Shown: positions 8,901 to 15,827 of the stretch, piece after piece
Numbering within the stretch: the first letter of the stretch is position 1
How the letters are laid out: each line of letters begins with the position of its first letter
Origin: Cellulosimicrobium funkei
Lineage (GTDB): Bacteria > Actinomycetota > Actinomycetes > Actinomycetales > Cellulomonadaceae
Reading direction: 5' to 3'
Length of the DNA stretch: 64,000 bases
Assembly: GCF_001019615.1 (NCBI RefSeq)
Contig: NZ_JNBQ01000016.1
Span: 1 to 64,000, forward strand
Position numbers and translations under genes: made by a program
The notes under the pieces: generated by a model
What the model was told of the DNA's origin: nothing
The model's database searches: none
Seen by the model: only the letters and a program-made list of their open reading frames with translations

Positions 8901-9727
8901 TCACGACGCTGGGCCAGGAGTACGTGGGCTCGGGTGGCTTCCCCTCGCCGGGGATCGGCACCTACGAGAACACGCTCGCCACGGCCGAGGCCATGAACCG
9001 GCTCGGTCAGCGCACCGTCGACGCGGGGCTCGAGAAGTTCTTCGGGCACAACCACGACGGCGAGTTCCGCACGACGTACGAGCACGAGGGCGAGACGCTC
9101 TCGGCCTGGGAGATCCTGGTCCGCGAGACCGACCCGGACCTCGTCACGTTCCAGCTGGACGTGGCGTGGGCGGCGCACGCGGGCGTCGACGTCCCGGCCC
9201 TCATCGAGGAGTACGGCGACCGGATCGAGCTCCTGCACGTCAAGGACGCGACCGGTCTGAACGCGGGCGGACGCCCGACGTTCACCAACCTCGGCGAGGG
9301 TGAGGTCCCGCTCCAGGAGATCCTCACCGCCGCGCAGGAGGCGGGCGTCGCGTACTACGTCATGGAGTGGGACATGGCTCCGGACGGCGAGGACTTCGCG
9401 GCCACGGGCTTCGAGTACCTCACCGGCCTCCCGGCCGGCGAGCCCGCACCCGACGTCACGGTGACCGCGCAGGCGCGCTGCCTCGCGGGCAACGCGTACG
9501 TGGCGGTCCGCGTCCTCAACGAGGACGAGGTCCCGCTGACGGTCACGCTCGAGACGCCGTACGGCAGCAAGACCTTCGAGAACGTGGCACCGGGCAAGAA
9601 CGCGTACCAGTCGTTCAACGCGCGGGCCGACGAGGTCGCGGCCGGCACGGCGACGGTCTCGGTGACCGACGCCGAGGGGCGGACGGGCACGGTCACGTCC
9701 GAGTACGACGCCGTGTCGTGCGGCTGA
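5960..9727 (+). CDS. Secreted PQQ-sugar-dehydrogenase-like / PKD / CBM-like / xylose-isomerase-like TIM-barrel fusion
   Basis: A 1255-residue exported multidomain protein. The GTG at 5960 is preferred because AAGGAGG (5948-5954) lies 5 bases before it and a signal peptide follows (SRRRLA, possibly Tat; cleavage near AGA at 33-35). Residues 60-560 are a soluble PQQ-dehydrogenase propeller (EDGLQGISLDPNF, CCHVGADMAWDDEGNL with the active-site His, LFLSTGDN, GLRNPFRI). A PKD domain follows (564-648, YDWDFDSDG), then an unassigned beta domain (650-773) and a CBM6-like domain (about 770-893). Residues 902-1160 are an AP-endonuclease-2/xylose-isomerase-like barrel with metal ligands visible in KNIEPF, FQLDVAW, LLHVKDA and YVMEWD. 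A C-terminal module (1164-1255) recurs in the gene at 30138-34034. It probably oxidises and then rearranges or cleaves extracellular sugars. Domain families are sure; the combined reaction is inference. Confidence 0.85.
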   Translation: MHRRPTTSRRRLARGVAAVLSAAVLVPLSISGAGAHPGHEEATPAADEATDWDSYEKVLLSKNTGEPIDLAVLPDSRVLHTARDGVVRLTDSATGLTTQIADLDVYSNSEDGLQGISLDPNFEENHFLYLVYAPRVMEGTSPSGVEYPETTPSGSAPNSLPAGEDESYWDRWLGYNQLSRFTWDPATDAIDLSTERAILKVDAQRGQCCHVGADMAWDDEGNLFLSTGDNTPASTPGANGYAPNNNAPGMNPGFDDRRGAGSTNDLRGKILRINPIEDLAAGTEVGPGTTYTIPEGNLFDDPQYDDVRDLVRDETYVMGLRNPFRIDYDVESGALVWGDYGPDAAAADPNRGPMGYVEWQLTTEPMNGGWPYCHGPNANYNEWDYATSTPGEFFDCEAGAVNNSTWNTGLDVLPPATAPQVYYGDKAGDQPELLDPLAEWGGTGQAPMGGPIYRFDENLDSDVKFPEYWDGHPLMAEFSQDYVAAFTLDELTSDGEVTAVEDFLPNAHLESVNQPIWDNVMDMEFGPDGALYVLEYGDGFFRQNPDAGLYKVVYGSSNTHPRAFISADPVSGSTAPLEVTFDASASTDAETPAAELVYDWDFDSDGVYDAQGVSVTHTFTELGQFNVQLRVTDAGGNFGLAIQQITVGNTAPVITLDQPDGAIFNWGDAVPYTVSVEDAEDGDQPTCRNIQYTFGLGHNTHAHPEVSGRAADTEAGCGFTIQTSENAVEHGEGEKIYGTLVVTYTDQAQGSVPAIRGEATHILKPEEQQAEWYDAAEGIEVVPGTDADAGYYVSSLDAGDSFSYSPISLVHAPSGEPITEVTVRGRGEGTVSLGWEGADGESTQALADLEFSGDAWQEVTQTLTDVPGGSGSVVVTSTGGVDVDNLLFAVGDGTGEPVTVPVDQVSIQMFSLIPWVNEVGLEAVLERLSEIGLKNIEPFGGNFAGYTAEEFRALADSYGLSVKSSHYDVNEATFDATLDYVTTLGQEYVGSGGFPSPGIGTYENTLATAEAMNRLGQRTVDAGLEKFFGHNHDGEFRTTYEHEGETLSAWEILVRETDPDLVTFQLDVAWAAHAGVDVPALIEEYGDRIELLHVKDATGLNAGGRPTFTNLGEGEVPLQEILTAAQEAGVAYYVMEWDMAPDGEDFAATGFEYLTGLPAGEPAPDVTVTAQARCLAGNAYVAVRVLNEDEVPLTVTLETPYGSKTFENVAPGKNAYQSFNARADEVAAGTATVSVTDAEGRTGTVTSEYDAVSCG

Positions 9728-9759
9728 CGCCACCGACGCAGGTCTGACGCACGGCTGAG

Positions 9760-9797
9760 GCCGGGTGAGGCGGACGTCCGACGCCGCCTCACCCGGC
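9760..9797. terminator. Hairpin terminator, 14-bp stem
   Basis: Arms 9760-9773 and 9784-9797 are perfect inverted repeats of 14 bp around a 10-base loop, 33 bases after the stop of the fusion gene. There is no T-run, as is common in actinobacteria. Confidence 0.75.
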
Positions 9798-9818
9798 TTC
9801 TGGCCGGCTCCGCACGGA

Positions 9819-9858
9819 CGACGGCCCGGGAGACGAGATCTCGTCTCCCGGGCCGTCG
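9819..9858. terminator. 40-bp perfect palindrome, bidirectional terminator
   Basis: Arms 9819-9838 and 9839-9858 are exact reverse complements with no spacer, centred on AGATCT. It lies between the convergent fusion gene and DUF3618 gene, 15 bases before the latter's stop, and can fold on either strand. Together with the hairpin at 9760 it makes a double terminator. Confidence 0.8.
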
Positions 9859-9872
9859 CGGTGCGTCGGGCC

Positions 9873-10496
9873 TCAGCCCTCCTTGACCTGGTCGCGGACG
9901 TCGGCCGCGGCCTCCTTGCCGTGCTGACCCACGGACTGCGCCGCGTCCTTCGCGGCGTCGCGGACGGCCTCCGCGCCCTCCTTCGCGGGCTCCTTGAGGT
10001 CCTGCACGACCTCCTGCGCCGTCGACTTCACGTCCTCGACGAGCGGTGCGGCCTTCTCCTTGACCCCGACGGCGGCACGCTGCTCGGTGCGGGTCGAGGG
10101 GAGGAGCGAGGCGACGACGAGGCCGACGCCGAACGCGACGAGGCCCACCGCGAGCGGGTTGCCCTGCGTCTGCTCGCGGACCGCGCGCGGCGCGGAGCCG
10201 ACGGTCTCGGCGACCGACGACGCGGTGCTGCGCGCCGAGTCGGCGACCGACGACGCCGCCTCGCGGCCGCGCTCGGCGACGCCGTGCGACGAGTCGCGCG
10301 CCGAGTCCACCGTGTCGTGCGCGGTGCCCATGACCCGGTCCTTGACGCTCGTCACGCCGGTCCGCACGCGGTCCACCTGGCGCCGCGCGACGTTGCCGGG
10401 CTTGACCTTCTCCCCGAGCGCGTCGACGTCCCGGCTCAGCTCGGTGCGCGTGCGCTCGATGTCGGCGCGGATCTCCTCGGGATCGGTGCTGCTCAT
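9873..10496 (-). CDS. DUF3618 domain protein
   Basis: A 207-residue protein. The N-terminal DPEEIRADIERTRTELSRDVDAL is the DUF3618 helix (a partial match is enough to name it). One membrane segment follows (about residues 125-145, LAVGLVAFGVGLVVASLL). The rest is Ala/Glu/Lys/Asp-rich, predicted helical, and ends in lysine-rich repeats (DAAKDAAQ, GKEAAADV). It starts at the ATG overlapping the holin-family stop (ATGA). Such proteins sit in the membrane beside holin-like proteins in stress-linked actinobacterial operons; the function is unknown. Confidence 0.8.
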   Translation of the reverse strand: MSSTDPEEIRADIERTRTELSRDVDALGEKVKPGNVARRQVDRVRTGVTSVKDRVMGTAHDTVDSARDSSHGVAERGREAASSVADSARSTASSVAETVGSAPRAVREQTQGNPLAVGLVAFGVGLVVASLLPSTRTEQRAAVGVKEKAAPLVEDVKSTAQEVVQDLKEPAKEGAEAVRDAAKDAAQSVGQHGKEAAADVRDQVKEG

Positions 10497-11005
10497 GAGT
10501 TCATCTCCTCGTGTCCTCGGACGGCGTTCGGGATCTTCTTGAGGGTGTCCGTCGTCTCGGGCATGCCCTCGACGGTGCGCAGCTCCTTGCGTCCGCGCGC
10601 CACGAGGACCGCGGCGACGATCGCCCAGATCGCGGCGACGACGAGCGCAGACCACCCGCGGCCCATGACGGCGCCGAGCGCCCACCACAGCGCGACGGAG
10701 AGGAACAGCAGGACCATGTGTCCCGCGACCCCGGCGCCGGCGAGCATCCCGGCGCCCTTCCCGGCGCGCTGCGCCGACTGCTTCGCCTCCGCCTTGGCGA
10801 GCTCGACCTCCTGCCGCATGAGGGTGGACAGGTCGCGGCTCACCTCGGCGACGAGCTCGCCGAGGCTCGGCTGCTCGCCGGTCCCCGTCGGGCCGGCCGT
10901 TCCCGCGGCGGTCGTCGGGGCGGGCGGGGCGCCCGGGTCGGGCCCGCTGCCCGCCGTGTGCCGGGCGGTGTGCGCCGCGGCGAACGGGTCAGGGGTGTAC
11001 GACAT
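10493..11005 (-). CDS. Phage-holin-family (DUF1469-like) membrane protein
   Basis: A 170-residue protein. A Pro/Gly/Thr-rich N-terminus is followed by an amphipathic helix (LGELVAEVSRDLSTLMRQEV) and two membrane segments (about 94-115 and 120-140). The family name is historical and lysis activity is not implied. The ATG at 11005 is used because GGGAGG lies 8 bases upstream; a GTG at 11014 is an alternative. It overlaps the upstream gene by 17 bases and the DUF3618 gene by 4, so the three form one operon. Confidence 0.8.
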   Translation of the reverse strand: MSYTPDPFAAAHTARHTAGSGPDPGAPPAPTTAAGTAGPTGTGEQPSLGELVAEVSRDLSTLMRQEVELAKAEAKQSAQRAGKGAGMLAGAGVAGHMVLLFLSVALWWALGAVMGRGWSALVVAAIWAIVAAVLVARGRKELRTVEGMPETTDTLKKIPNAVRGHEEMNS

Positions 11006-11942
11006 CAGGGCCACCTCCCGGTCGGGCGGCGCCCGCGCCGGGCGTCGTCGGCGGGAACGTCGGCGGCGTCGGGTCCCCCTCCGCCGAGGTCGCGACGTCC
11101 GGGTCCTGGGCGAGCCGGTCGTTCGCGAGGCCCGGGTACGCCCCGGCGGTCCCGATGTCGGGCTCGCCGCGCGTCCCCGTCGTCCCGCCCGTGCCGATCC
11201 CGCCCGTGCCGGTCGTGCCTGTGCCGCTCGTGCCCGTCGAACCGCCCAGGCCCGTGGTTCCCGTGGTCCCGGTGAGGCCCGTGGTGCCGGTCGTCCCGGT
11301 GAGCCCCGCGCTGCCGGTCGACGTCCCGACCGGGGCGGCGTGCGCGCCGCGTGTCCCCGTCGTGCCGACGCCGGTGGTGTCGTCCGCGCGGTCCTCGCCG
11401 GTGTCCGGCGCGTCCTTCATGCCGCGCACGAGCCGCCCGACCAGCAGTCCCGCGCCGGCGGCGAGGAGGAGGAACGTGCCCGGACGACGCCGGGCGAAGC
11501 TCTCGACCTCGTGCAGCACGGACGAGGGCTCGCGGTCCTCGAACCACTGCGCCACCTGCCCGGTGGCGTCCCCAGCACGCCGGACCAGGTCGGTCGCGTA
11601 GCCGGGGTCCTCGGTGCCGTCCGCCATCTGGCGGAGCTCGTCACCGAGGGACCGGAGCCCGCCCGCGAGGCGCTCCTGCTGCGTGCGCGCCTGGTCGGTG
11701 AGCTCCGTGCGGGTCTGGTCGACCAGACCGCGTGCGCGGTCCTTCGCCTCGTGCGCGACGTCGCGCGCCTTCTCCTTCGCGTCCTGCGCGACGTCGCGAC
11801 CCGCGTCGCCCACGTGGGACGCGGCCTCGCTCGCGCGCTCCTTCACCCCGGTCGCGGCGCTGCCGCTGTCCCTGGTTCCCTGCGACGTCCCGACACCCGG
11901 CGAACCGGGCCCCGAGCCGTACGGCACGTTCGTCTCGCTCAT
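10989..11942 (-). CDS. Membrane-associated helical protein with Gly/Thr repeat tail
   Basis: A 317-residue protein, first gene of the three-gene operon. Residues 20-90 are rich in Ala/Lys/Glu/Asp heptad-like helix (DAGRDVAQDAKEKARDVAHE, resembling LEA/apolipoprotein-type stress proteins). A single membrane segment lies near 165-180 (FLLLAAGAGLLVGRLV). From about 205 to 265 the chain is low-complexity Gly/Thr built on T-G-T-T-G units, and a Pro-rich end follows. The ATG at 11942 has GGGAG upstream. No enzymatic motif is seen. It may stabilise or tether the membrane during stress, by analogy only. Confidence 0.7.
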   Translation of the reverse strand: MSETNVPYGSGPGSPGVGTSQGTRDSGSAATGVKERASEAASHVGDAGRDVAQDAKEKARDVAHEAKDRARGLVDQTRTELTDQARTQQERLAGGLRSLGDELRQMADGTEDPGYATDLVRRAGDATGQVAQWFEDREPSSVLHEVESFARRRPGTFLLLAAGAGLLVGRLVRGMKDAPDTGEDRADDTTGVGTTGTRGAHAAPVGTSTGSAGLTGTTGTTGLTGTTGTTGLGGSTGTSGTGTTGTGGIGTGGTTGTRGEPDIGTAGAYPGLANDRLAQDPDVATSAEGDPTPPTFPPTTPGAGAARPGGGPDVVHP

Positions 11943-12213
11943 GGTCGGACTCCCGTCGTCGTCGCCGCGCTGGTGCGGCGTGACTGGCGACGGAGCGCAG
12001 GCCGTGCCGGGCTCTCGCTCCGCCGGTACGGCCACTTCCTGGACCACTTCTCACGGTAGGTCGTGGTCGCGCGCACACAACCGGAGAGCACCCCGGCCCG
12101 CGGTTGCGAGCGACGACAGCCTTGCGACGGTGGGAGTGGTCGAGCAGCCGGCCGCCACCGTGCCGGGCGCCGCCCGGCAGCACGGCGCCCCCGGGCGCAG
12201 GAGGTTTGCGATC

Positions 12214-12471
12214 ATGGCCACAGGAGAGACCGGGTTCGACGACGTCACGTTCGACCTCATCTCGGTGCAGTACCACTCGCTCAAGGCCGGGCACGACTAC
12301 GGCCAGTACGTGCGGGACGCACGCAACGCGGGCAAGGAGGAGATCGCCACCTTCTTCGAGAAGGTCATGGCGGAGGACTCCGAGCGGGCCCAGCAGTGCC
12401 ACCGTTTCCTCGCCGAGCTCACGCAGCACGGGACGTCCGCCACGTCGCCGCAGGGCTCCCAGCAGGGCTGA
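12214..12471 (+). CDS. Small conserved helical protein, possibly ferritin-like
   Basis: An 85-residue protein with a strong site (AGGAGG at 12199-12204, 9 bases before the ATG). The core FDDVTFDLISVQYHSLKAGH and EEIATFFEKVMAEDSERAQQ is helical with spaced His/Glu/Asp, as in half a four-helix bundle. It has no signal peptide. It lies just upstream of an iron-containing redox enzyme, in the same direction. I cannot name the family; it could dimerise into a ferritin-like or helical-bundle fold. Confidence 0.7.
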   Translation: MATGETGFDDVTFDLISVQYHSLKAGHDYGQYVRDARNAGKEEIATFFEKVMAEDSERAQQCHRFLAELTQHGTSATSPQGSQQG

Positions 12472-12588
12472 CGCCGCGCGGCGCCGCTCGCGAGCAGCGT
12501 CTCGGCTCGCGAGCGGAGCCGACCGTGGGGACCATGGCGGTGGTGTCGAGCAGGGGCGCCGTCCGCGCGAGCGCGAGGAGCCCCCAGC

Positions 12589-13797
12589 ATGACCTCCACC
12601 GCCGTCCCCGCCCAGGTGCAGGACGCCGCACCGACGTCCCCGACCGCCCTGGCAGCGAGCGACCCCGTCCCCGGCGCCCCCGCGGCGCCGGAAGCGGGTC
12701 GGCTCCCGCTGCCGCGACCGCGCGGACCGCTGACCGCAGCCCTCCTCGAGGTGCTCGTCGCCGGTCCGCCCGGGGCCGACGTGGACGAGCGGCTCCGCCA
12801 GGTCCGCGACGCCGTCGGCCCCGCGCTGGACGCGGCCGCGACGCACGTCCTGCGCGACGACGACGTCCAGCTCGCGCTTGCGGTCCTCTACGAGCTGCAC
12901 TACCGCGGGGTGCACGGCGTCGACGACGCGTGGGAGTGGGAGCCGGCGCTGCTCGCCGTCCGCGCGAGGCTCGAGGCCCCGTTCGAGGCCGCGGTGCGCG
13001 AGCGCGCCGGCCGGCCCGCCTGCGCGGACACGGACGCCACGGGCGTGGCGCGGCGGCTCTTCGAGCTCGCCGCCGAGGACGACGGCCCGAGCCTGTCGCG
13101 CTACGTCGCCAAGCGCGCGGACGCCGAGCAGGCGCGCGAGCTCCTGGCGCTCAAGTCGCTCTACCAGCTCAAGGAGGCCGACCCGCACACGTGGGCCGTG
13201 CCCCGGCTCGCCGGGACGCCCAAGGCCGCGCTCGTCGAGATCCAGGCCGACGAGTACGGCGGCGGGCGACCGGGCCGGATGCACGCGGAGCTGTTCGCGC
13301 GCGCGATGCGCGGCGTCGGGCTCGACGACACCTACGGGCGCTACGTCGACGCCGTGCCCGCGGTGGCCCTCGCGGCGGTCAACACCATGTCGTTGTTCGG
13401 CCTGCACCGTCGGCTGCGGGGCGCGATCGTCGGGCACCTCGCCGCGTTCGAGATGACGTCGTCGGTGCCGAGTCGCCTGTACGGCAACGGGTTCCGGCGC
13501 CTCGGCCACGACGCGGACACCACCTGGTACTTCGACGAGCACGTCGAGGCGGACGCGGTCCACGAGCAGATCGCGGCGCGCGACCTGGCCGGTCGCCTCG
13601 TCGAGCAGGATCCCGCGCTGCGTGACGACGTCCTGCTGGGTGCGGCAGCGTGCCTCGCCGTGGAGGGCGACGTCGCCGCGCACGCGCTCGAGCGCTGGCA
13701 GGCGGGGGAGTCGGCGCTGCGGGTGCCGCTCGAGCCCGTCACGGTGAGCCCGGCGCCGGGGGAACCCGCGGAGGACGGTGACCGTCCGCGTGCCTGA
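12589..13797 (+). CDS. Iron-containing redox enzyme family protein (haem-oxygenase-like fold)
   Basis: A 402-residue protein of the PF14518/HDO-type class. A disordered Ala/Pro N-terminus (about 45 residues) precedes a helical domain. Candidate metal ligands are the E-x-H pairs in QADEYGGGRPGRMHAELF and the late YFDEHVEADAVHE. Related enzymes bind a di-iron or mono-iron centre and do oxidative chemistry on small acids or fatty acids. The gene overlaps the following glycosyltransferase by 20 bases, which itself overlaps a CDGSH iron-sulfur gene, so iron biology is the shared theme. The substrate is unknown. Confidence 0.85.
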   Translation: MTSTAVPAQVQDAAPTSPTALAASDPVPGAPAAPEAGRLPLPRPRGPLTAALLEVLVAGPPGADVDERLRQVRDAVGPALDAAATHVLRDDDVQLALAVLYELHYRGVHGVDDAWEWEPALLAVRARLEAPFEAAVRERAGRPACADTDATGVARRLFELAAEDDGPSLSRYVAKRADAEQARELLALKSLYQLKEADPHTWAVPRLAGTPKAALVEIQADEYGGGRPGRMHAELFARAMRGVGLDDTYGRYVDAVPAVALAAVNTMSLFGLHRRLRGAIVGHLAAFEMTSSVPSRLYGNGFRRLGHDADTTWYFDEHVEADAVHEQIAARDLAGRLVEQDPALRDDVLLGAAACLAVEGDVAAHALERWQAGESALRVPLEPVTVSPAPGEPAEDGDRPRA

Positions 13798-14791
13798 CGT
13801 GACCTACGTGCTCCCGCTGCGCCGCGACCGGTTCGACGAGCGCACGACGGCCGAGCTGTCCCGGTACCTGGCGGACCTCCCGGGCCGCGCGGAGGTCGTC
13901 GTCGCCGACGGCTCGCCCGCCCCGGTGCGTGCGCGCCACACCGCGTCGTGGCCCGACGCCGCCCGGACGGTCGCCGTCCCCGCGCCGCCGCCCGGGTACA
14001 ACGGCAAGGTCGTCGGCGTGCTCGCCGCGCTAGCCACGGTGTCCACCCCGACCGTCGTCCTCGCGGACGACGACGTGCGGTGGGACGCCGCGACGCTCGA
14101 CCGGGCGCTCGCGGCGCTCGACGACGCCGACGTCGTCGTGCCGCAGAACGTGTTCGACCCGGCGCCGTGGCACGCGCGCTGGGACACCGCACGCTCGCTC
14201 GTGAACCGGGCGCTCGGCCACGACTGGGCGGGCACGGTGGTGCTGCGGCGCGACGCTCTCGGGCCGGACGGGTACGACGCGTGCGTGCTGTTCGAGAACC
14301 TCGAGCTCGAGCGGACCGTGCTGGCCCGGGGCCGACGGGTCGAGCACCGGCCGGACCTCTTCGTCGTGCGTCGGCCGCCCGGGGTGCGCACCTTCCGGGA
14401 GCAGCGCGTGCGGCAGGCGTACGACTCGCACGCACAGCCCGCGCGGCTCGTCGCCGAGCTCGCGCTCGCCCCGCTCCTCGCCGCGTGCGTCGTCGGGGCG
14501 ACGCGCTCCGACGGCGCCCGGCGCGCGGCGTGGACGGCCGTGGTCGTCCTCGTGCTCGGGAGCGCGGTCCTCCTCGCCGAGGTGGGGCGGCGCACCGCGG
14601 GAGGAGCCGCCGTCTGGCCCCCGACGGCCGCCCTGTGGGCGCCCGCGTGGCTGCTGGAGCGCGCGGTGTGCGCGTGGGTCGCCCTCGGGTGGCGGCTGCG
14701 CGGGGGAGTGCCCTATCGCGGGACACGGATCCGCTGCGCCGCCCACTCGCTGGCGGAGCTGCGCGGTGCCACCGGGGAGGAGCCGCGGTGA
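13778..14791 (+). CDS. Membrane glycosyltransferase, family 2
   Basis: A 337-residue GT-A enzyme. The VVVADGSPAP strand, the metal-binding LADDDVRWD motif (about residues 91-99) and NLELER (acceptor region) are visible. Two or three hydrophobic segments occupy about 225-300, so it should sit in the cytoplasmic membrane and use a lipid-linked or membrane acceptor. It starts at GTG 13778 with GGAGGA just before; GTG 13790 is an alternative with better ribosome-site spacing. It overlaps both neighbours, so it belongs to a three-gene operon with an iron redox enzyme and a CDGSH protein. Donor and acceptor are unknown. Confidence 0.85.
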   Translation: MTVRVPDVTYVLPLRRDRFDERTTAELSRYLADLPGRAEVVVADGSPAPVRARHTASWPDAARTVAVPAPPPGYNGKVVGVLAALATVSTPTVVLADDDVRWDAATLDRALAALDDADVVVPQNVFDPAPWHARWDTARSLVNRALGHDWAGTVVLRRDALGPDGYDACVLFENLELERTVLARGRRVEHRPDLFVVRRPPGVRTFREQRVRQAYDSHAQPARLVAELALAPLLAACVVGATRSDGARRAAWTAVVVLVLGSAVLLAEVGRRTAGGAAVWPPTAALWAPAWLLERAVCAWVALGWRLRGGVPYRGTRIRCAAHSLAELRGATGEEPR

Positions 14792-15048
14792 CGGGGGAGC
14801 TGCGCGTCCGCGCCGAGGAGGTCGTCGTGACGGCCTGCCCCGACGGCCCGCTGCTCGTCCGCGGTCCCGCCCGCCTCGTCGACCAGGAGGGGAACGAGAT
14901 CGAGCGGCACCGCGCGACCGTCGCGCTGTGCCGGTGCGGCGGCACGGCGATCCCGCCGTGGTGCGACGGGACGCACAAGGTCAACGGCTATCGCAGCGGG
15001 GACGGCGACGGGCGCTCCACGGCGAGCGAGGCCGGGACCGGCGCGTAG
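14788..15048 (+). CDS. CDGSH iron-sulfur domain protein
   Basis: An 86-residue protein. CRCGGTAIPPWCDGTH matches C-x-C-x2-T-x3-P-x-C-D-G-T-H, the three Cys and one His that hold a labile [2Fe-2S] cluster. The start is the GTG inside the stop of the glycosyltransferase gene. Members serve redox or iron homeostasis. The last 61 bases overlap, tail to tail, the end of the SDR gene on the other strand. Confidence 0.9.
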   Translation: MTGELRVRAEEVVVTACPDGPLLVRGPARLVDQEGNEIERHRATVALCRCGGTAIPPWCDGTHKVNGYRSGDGDGRSTASEAGTGA

Positions 15049-15827
15049 AACCAGCCGTGGAACGCGGCCCGCGCGGGCTGCGGCAGCACGCGCGCGGCGG
15101 CCAGCATCACGCCGCCCTGGACGCCCGTCACGACCTCGGGCCGACCGAGCAGGAGCGCGTCCACCGCGCGCCGCGCCACGGCGGCAGGTCGGGGCTTGGG
15201 CAGGCGGCCGACGTGGGTGCGCTCCATCCCCGCCTCGCGGAAGAACGGCGTGCGCGTCGGGCCCGGCAGGAGCGCCGTGACCGTGACGCCCGTCCCGGCG
15301 AGCTCGCCCCGCAGGGACCACGCGAACGAGCGCAGGAACGCCTTCGAGGCGGCGTACGCCGCGAAGTGCGGGGCGGGCATCTCGCCGGCGACGGACGACG
15401 TGACGAGGATCCGGCCGCGCCCTTCCGCCAGGAGGTCGGGCAGGAGTAGGTGGGTCAGGTGCGCCACCGAGCGCACGTTGAGGTCGAGGAGCCGCAGCTG
15501 GTCCTCGAGCGGGGTGCGCGCGAACGCGCCGTGCACGCCGACCCCCGCGTTGAGGACGGCGGTCGAGACGCCGAGCTCGCGCGCGCGCCGGGCGGTCGCC
15601 TCGACCCCGCGGGGCGTCGCCAGGTCGACCGTGAGCCCCTCGTGCGCGCCGCCGTGCGCGGAGAGGTCGTGCACCGTGGGCTCGACGTCGCGGTCCGCGA
15701 CCACGAGCACGTCGTTCCCCCGGCGCGCGAGCTCGACCGCGAGCGCGCGCCCGATCCCGCTCGTCGCGCCGGTCACGAGGGCGGCACCGCGGTCCGCCGG
15801 CGGTCGCGCGCGTCGTGGGGCGGTCAC
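14988..15827 (-). CDS. Short-chain dehydrogenase/reductase
   Basis: A 279-residue classical SDR. It has a Rossmann TGATSGIG (residues 18-25), NAG in VLNAGVG, catalytic Ser in LVTSSVAG, and Y-x3-K in YAASKAFL. It would reduce or oxidise a carbonyl/alcohol with NAD(P)(H). The GTG start at 15827 overlaps the stop of the DUF2231 gene. The C-terminal 60 residues include a hydrophobic patch (FHGWFYAPVP). Its 3' end overlaps the convergent CDGSH gene by 61 bases, so either the two messages interfere or one C-terminus is dispensable. Confidence 0.9.
   Translation of the reverse strand: MTAPRRARPPADRGAALVTGATSGIGRALAVELARRGNDVLVVADRDVEPTVHDLSAHGGAHEGLTVDLATPRGVEATARRARELGVSTAVLNAGVGVHGAFARTPLEDQLRLLDLNVRSVAHLTHLLLPDLLAEGRGRILVTSSVAGEMPAPHFAAYAASKAFLRSFAWSLRGELAGTGVTVTALLPGPTRTPFFREAGMERTHVGRLPKPRPAAVARRAVDALLLGRPEVVTGVQGGVMLAAARVLPQPARAAFHGWFYAPVPASLAVERPSPSPLR

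Noticed and set aside
5939-9733. 1264-residue minus-strand open frame opposite the secreted fusion gene
   Set aside because: Composition is Arg/Val/Asp-rich with no motif, while the plus strand carries clear domains and a signal peptide.
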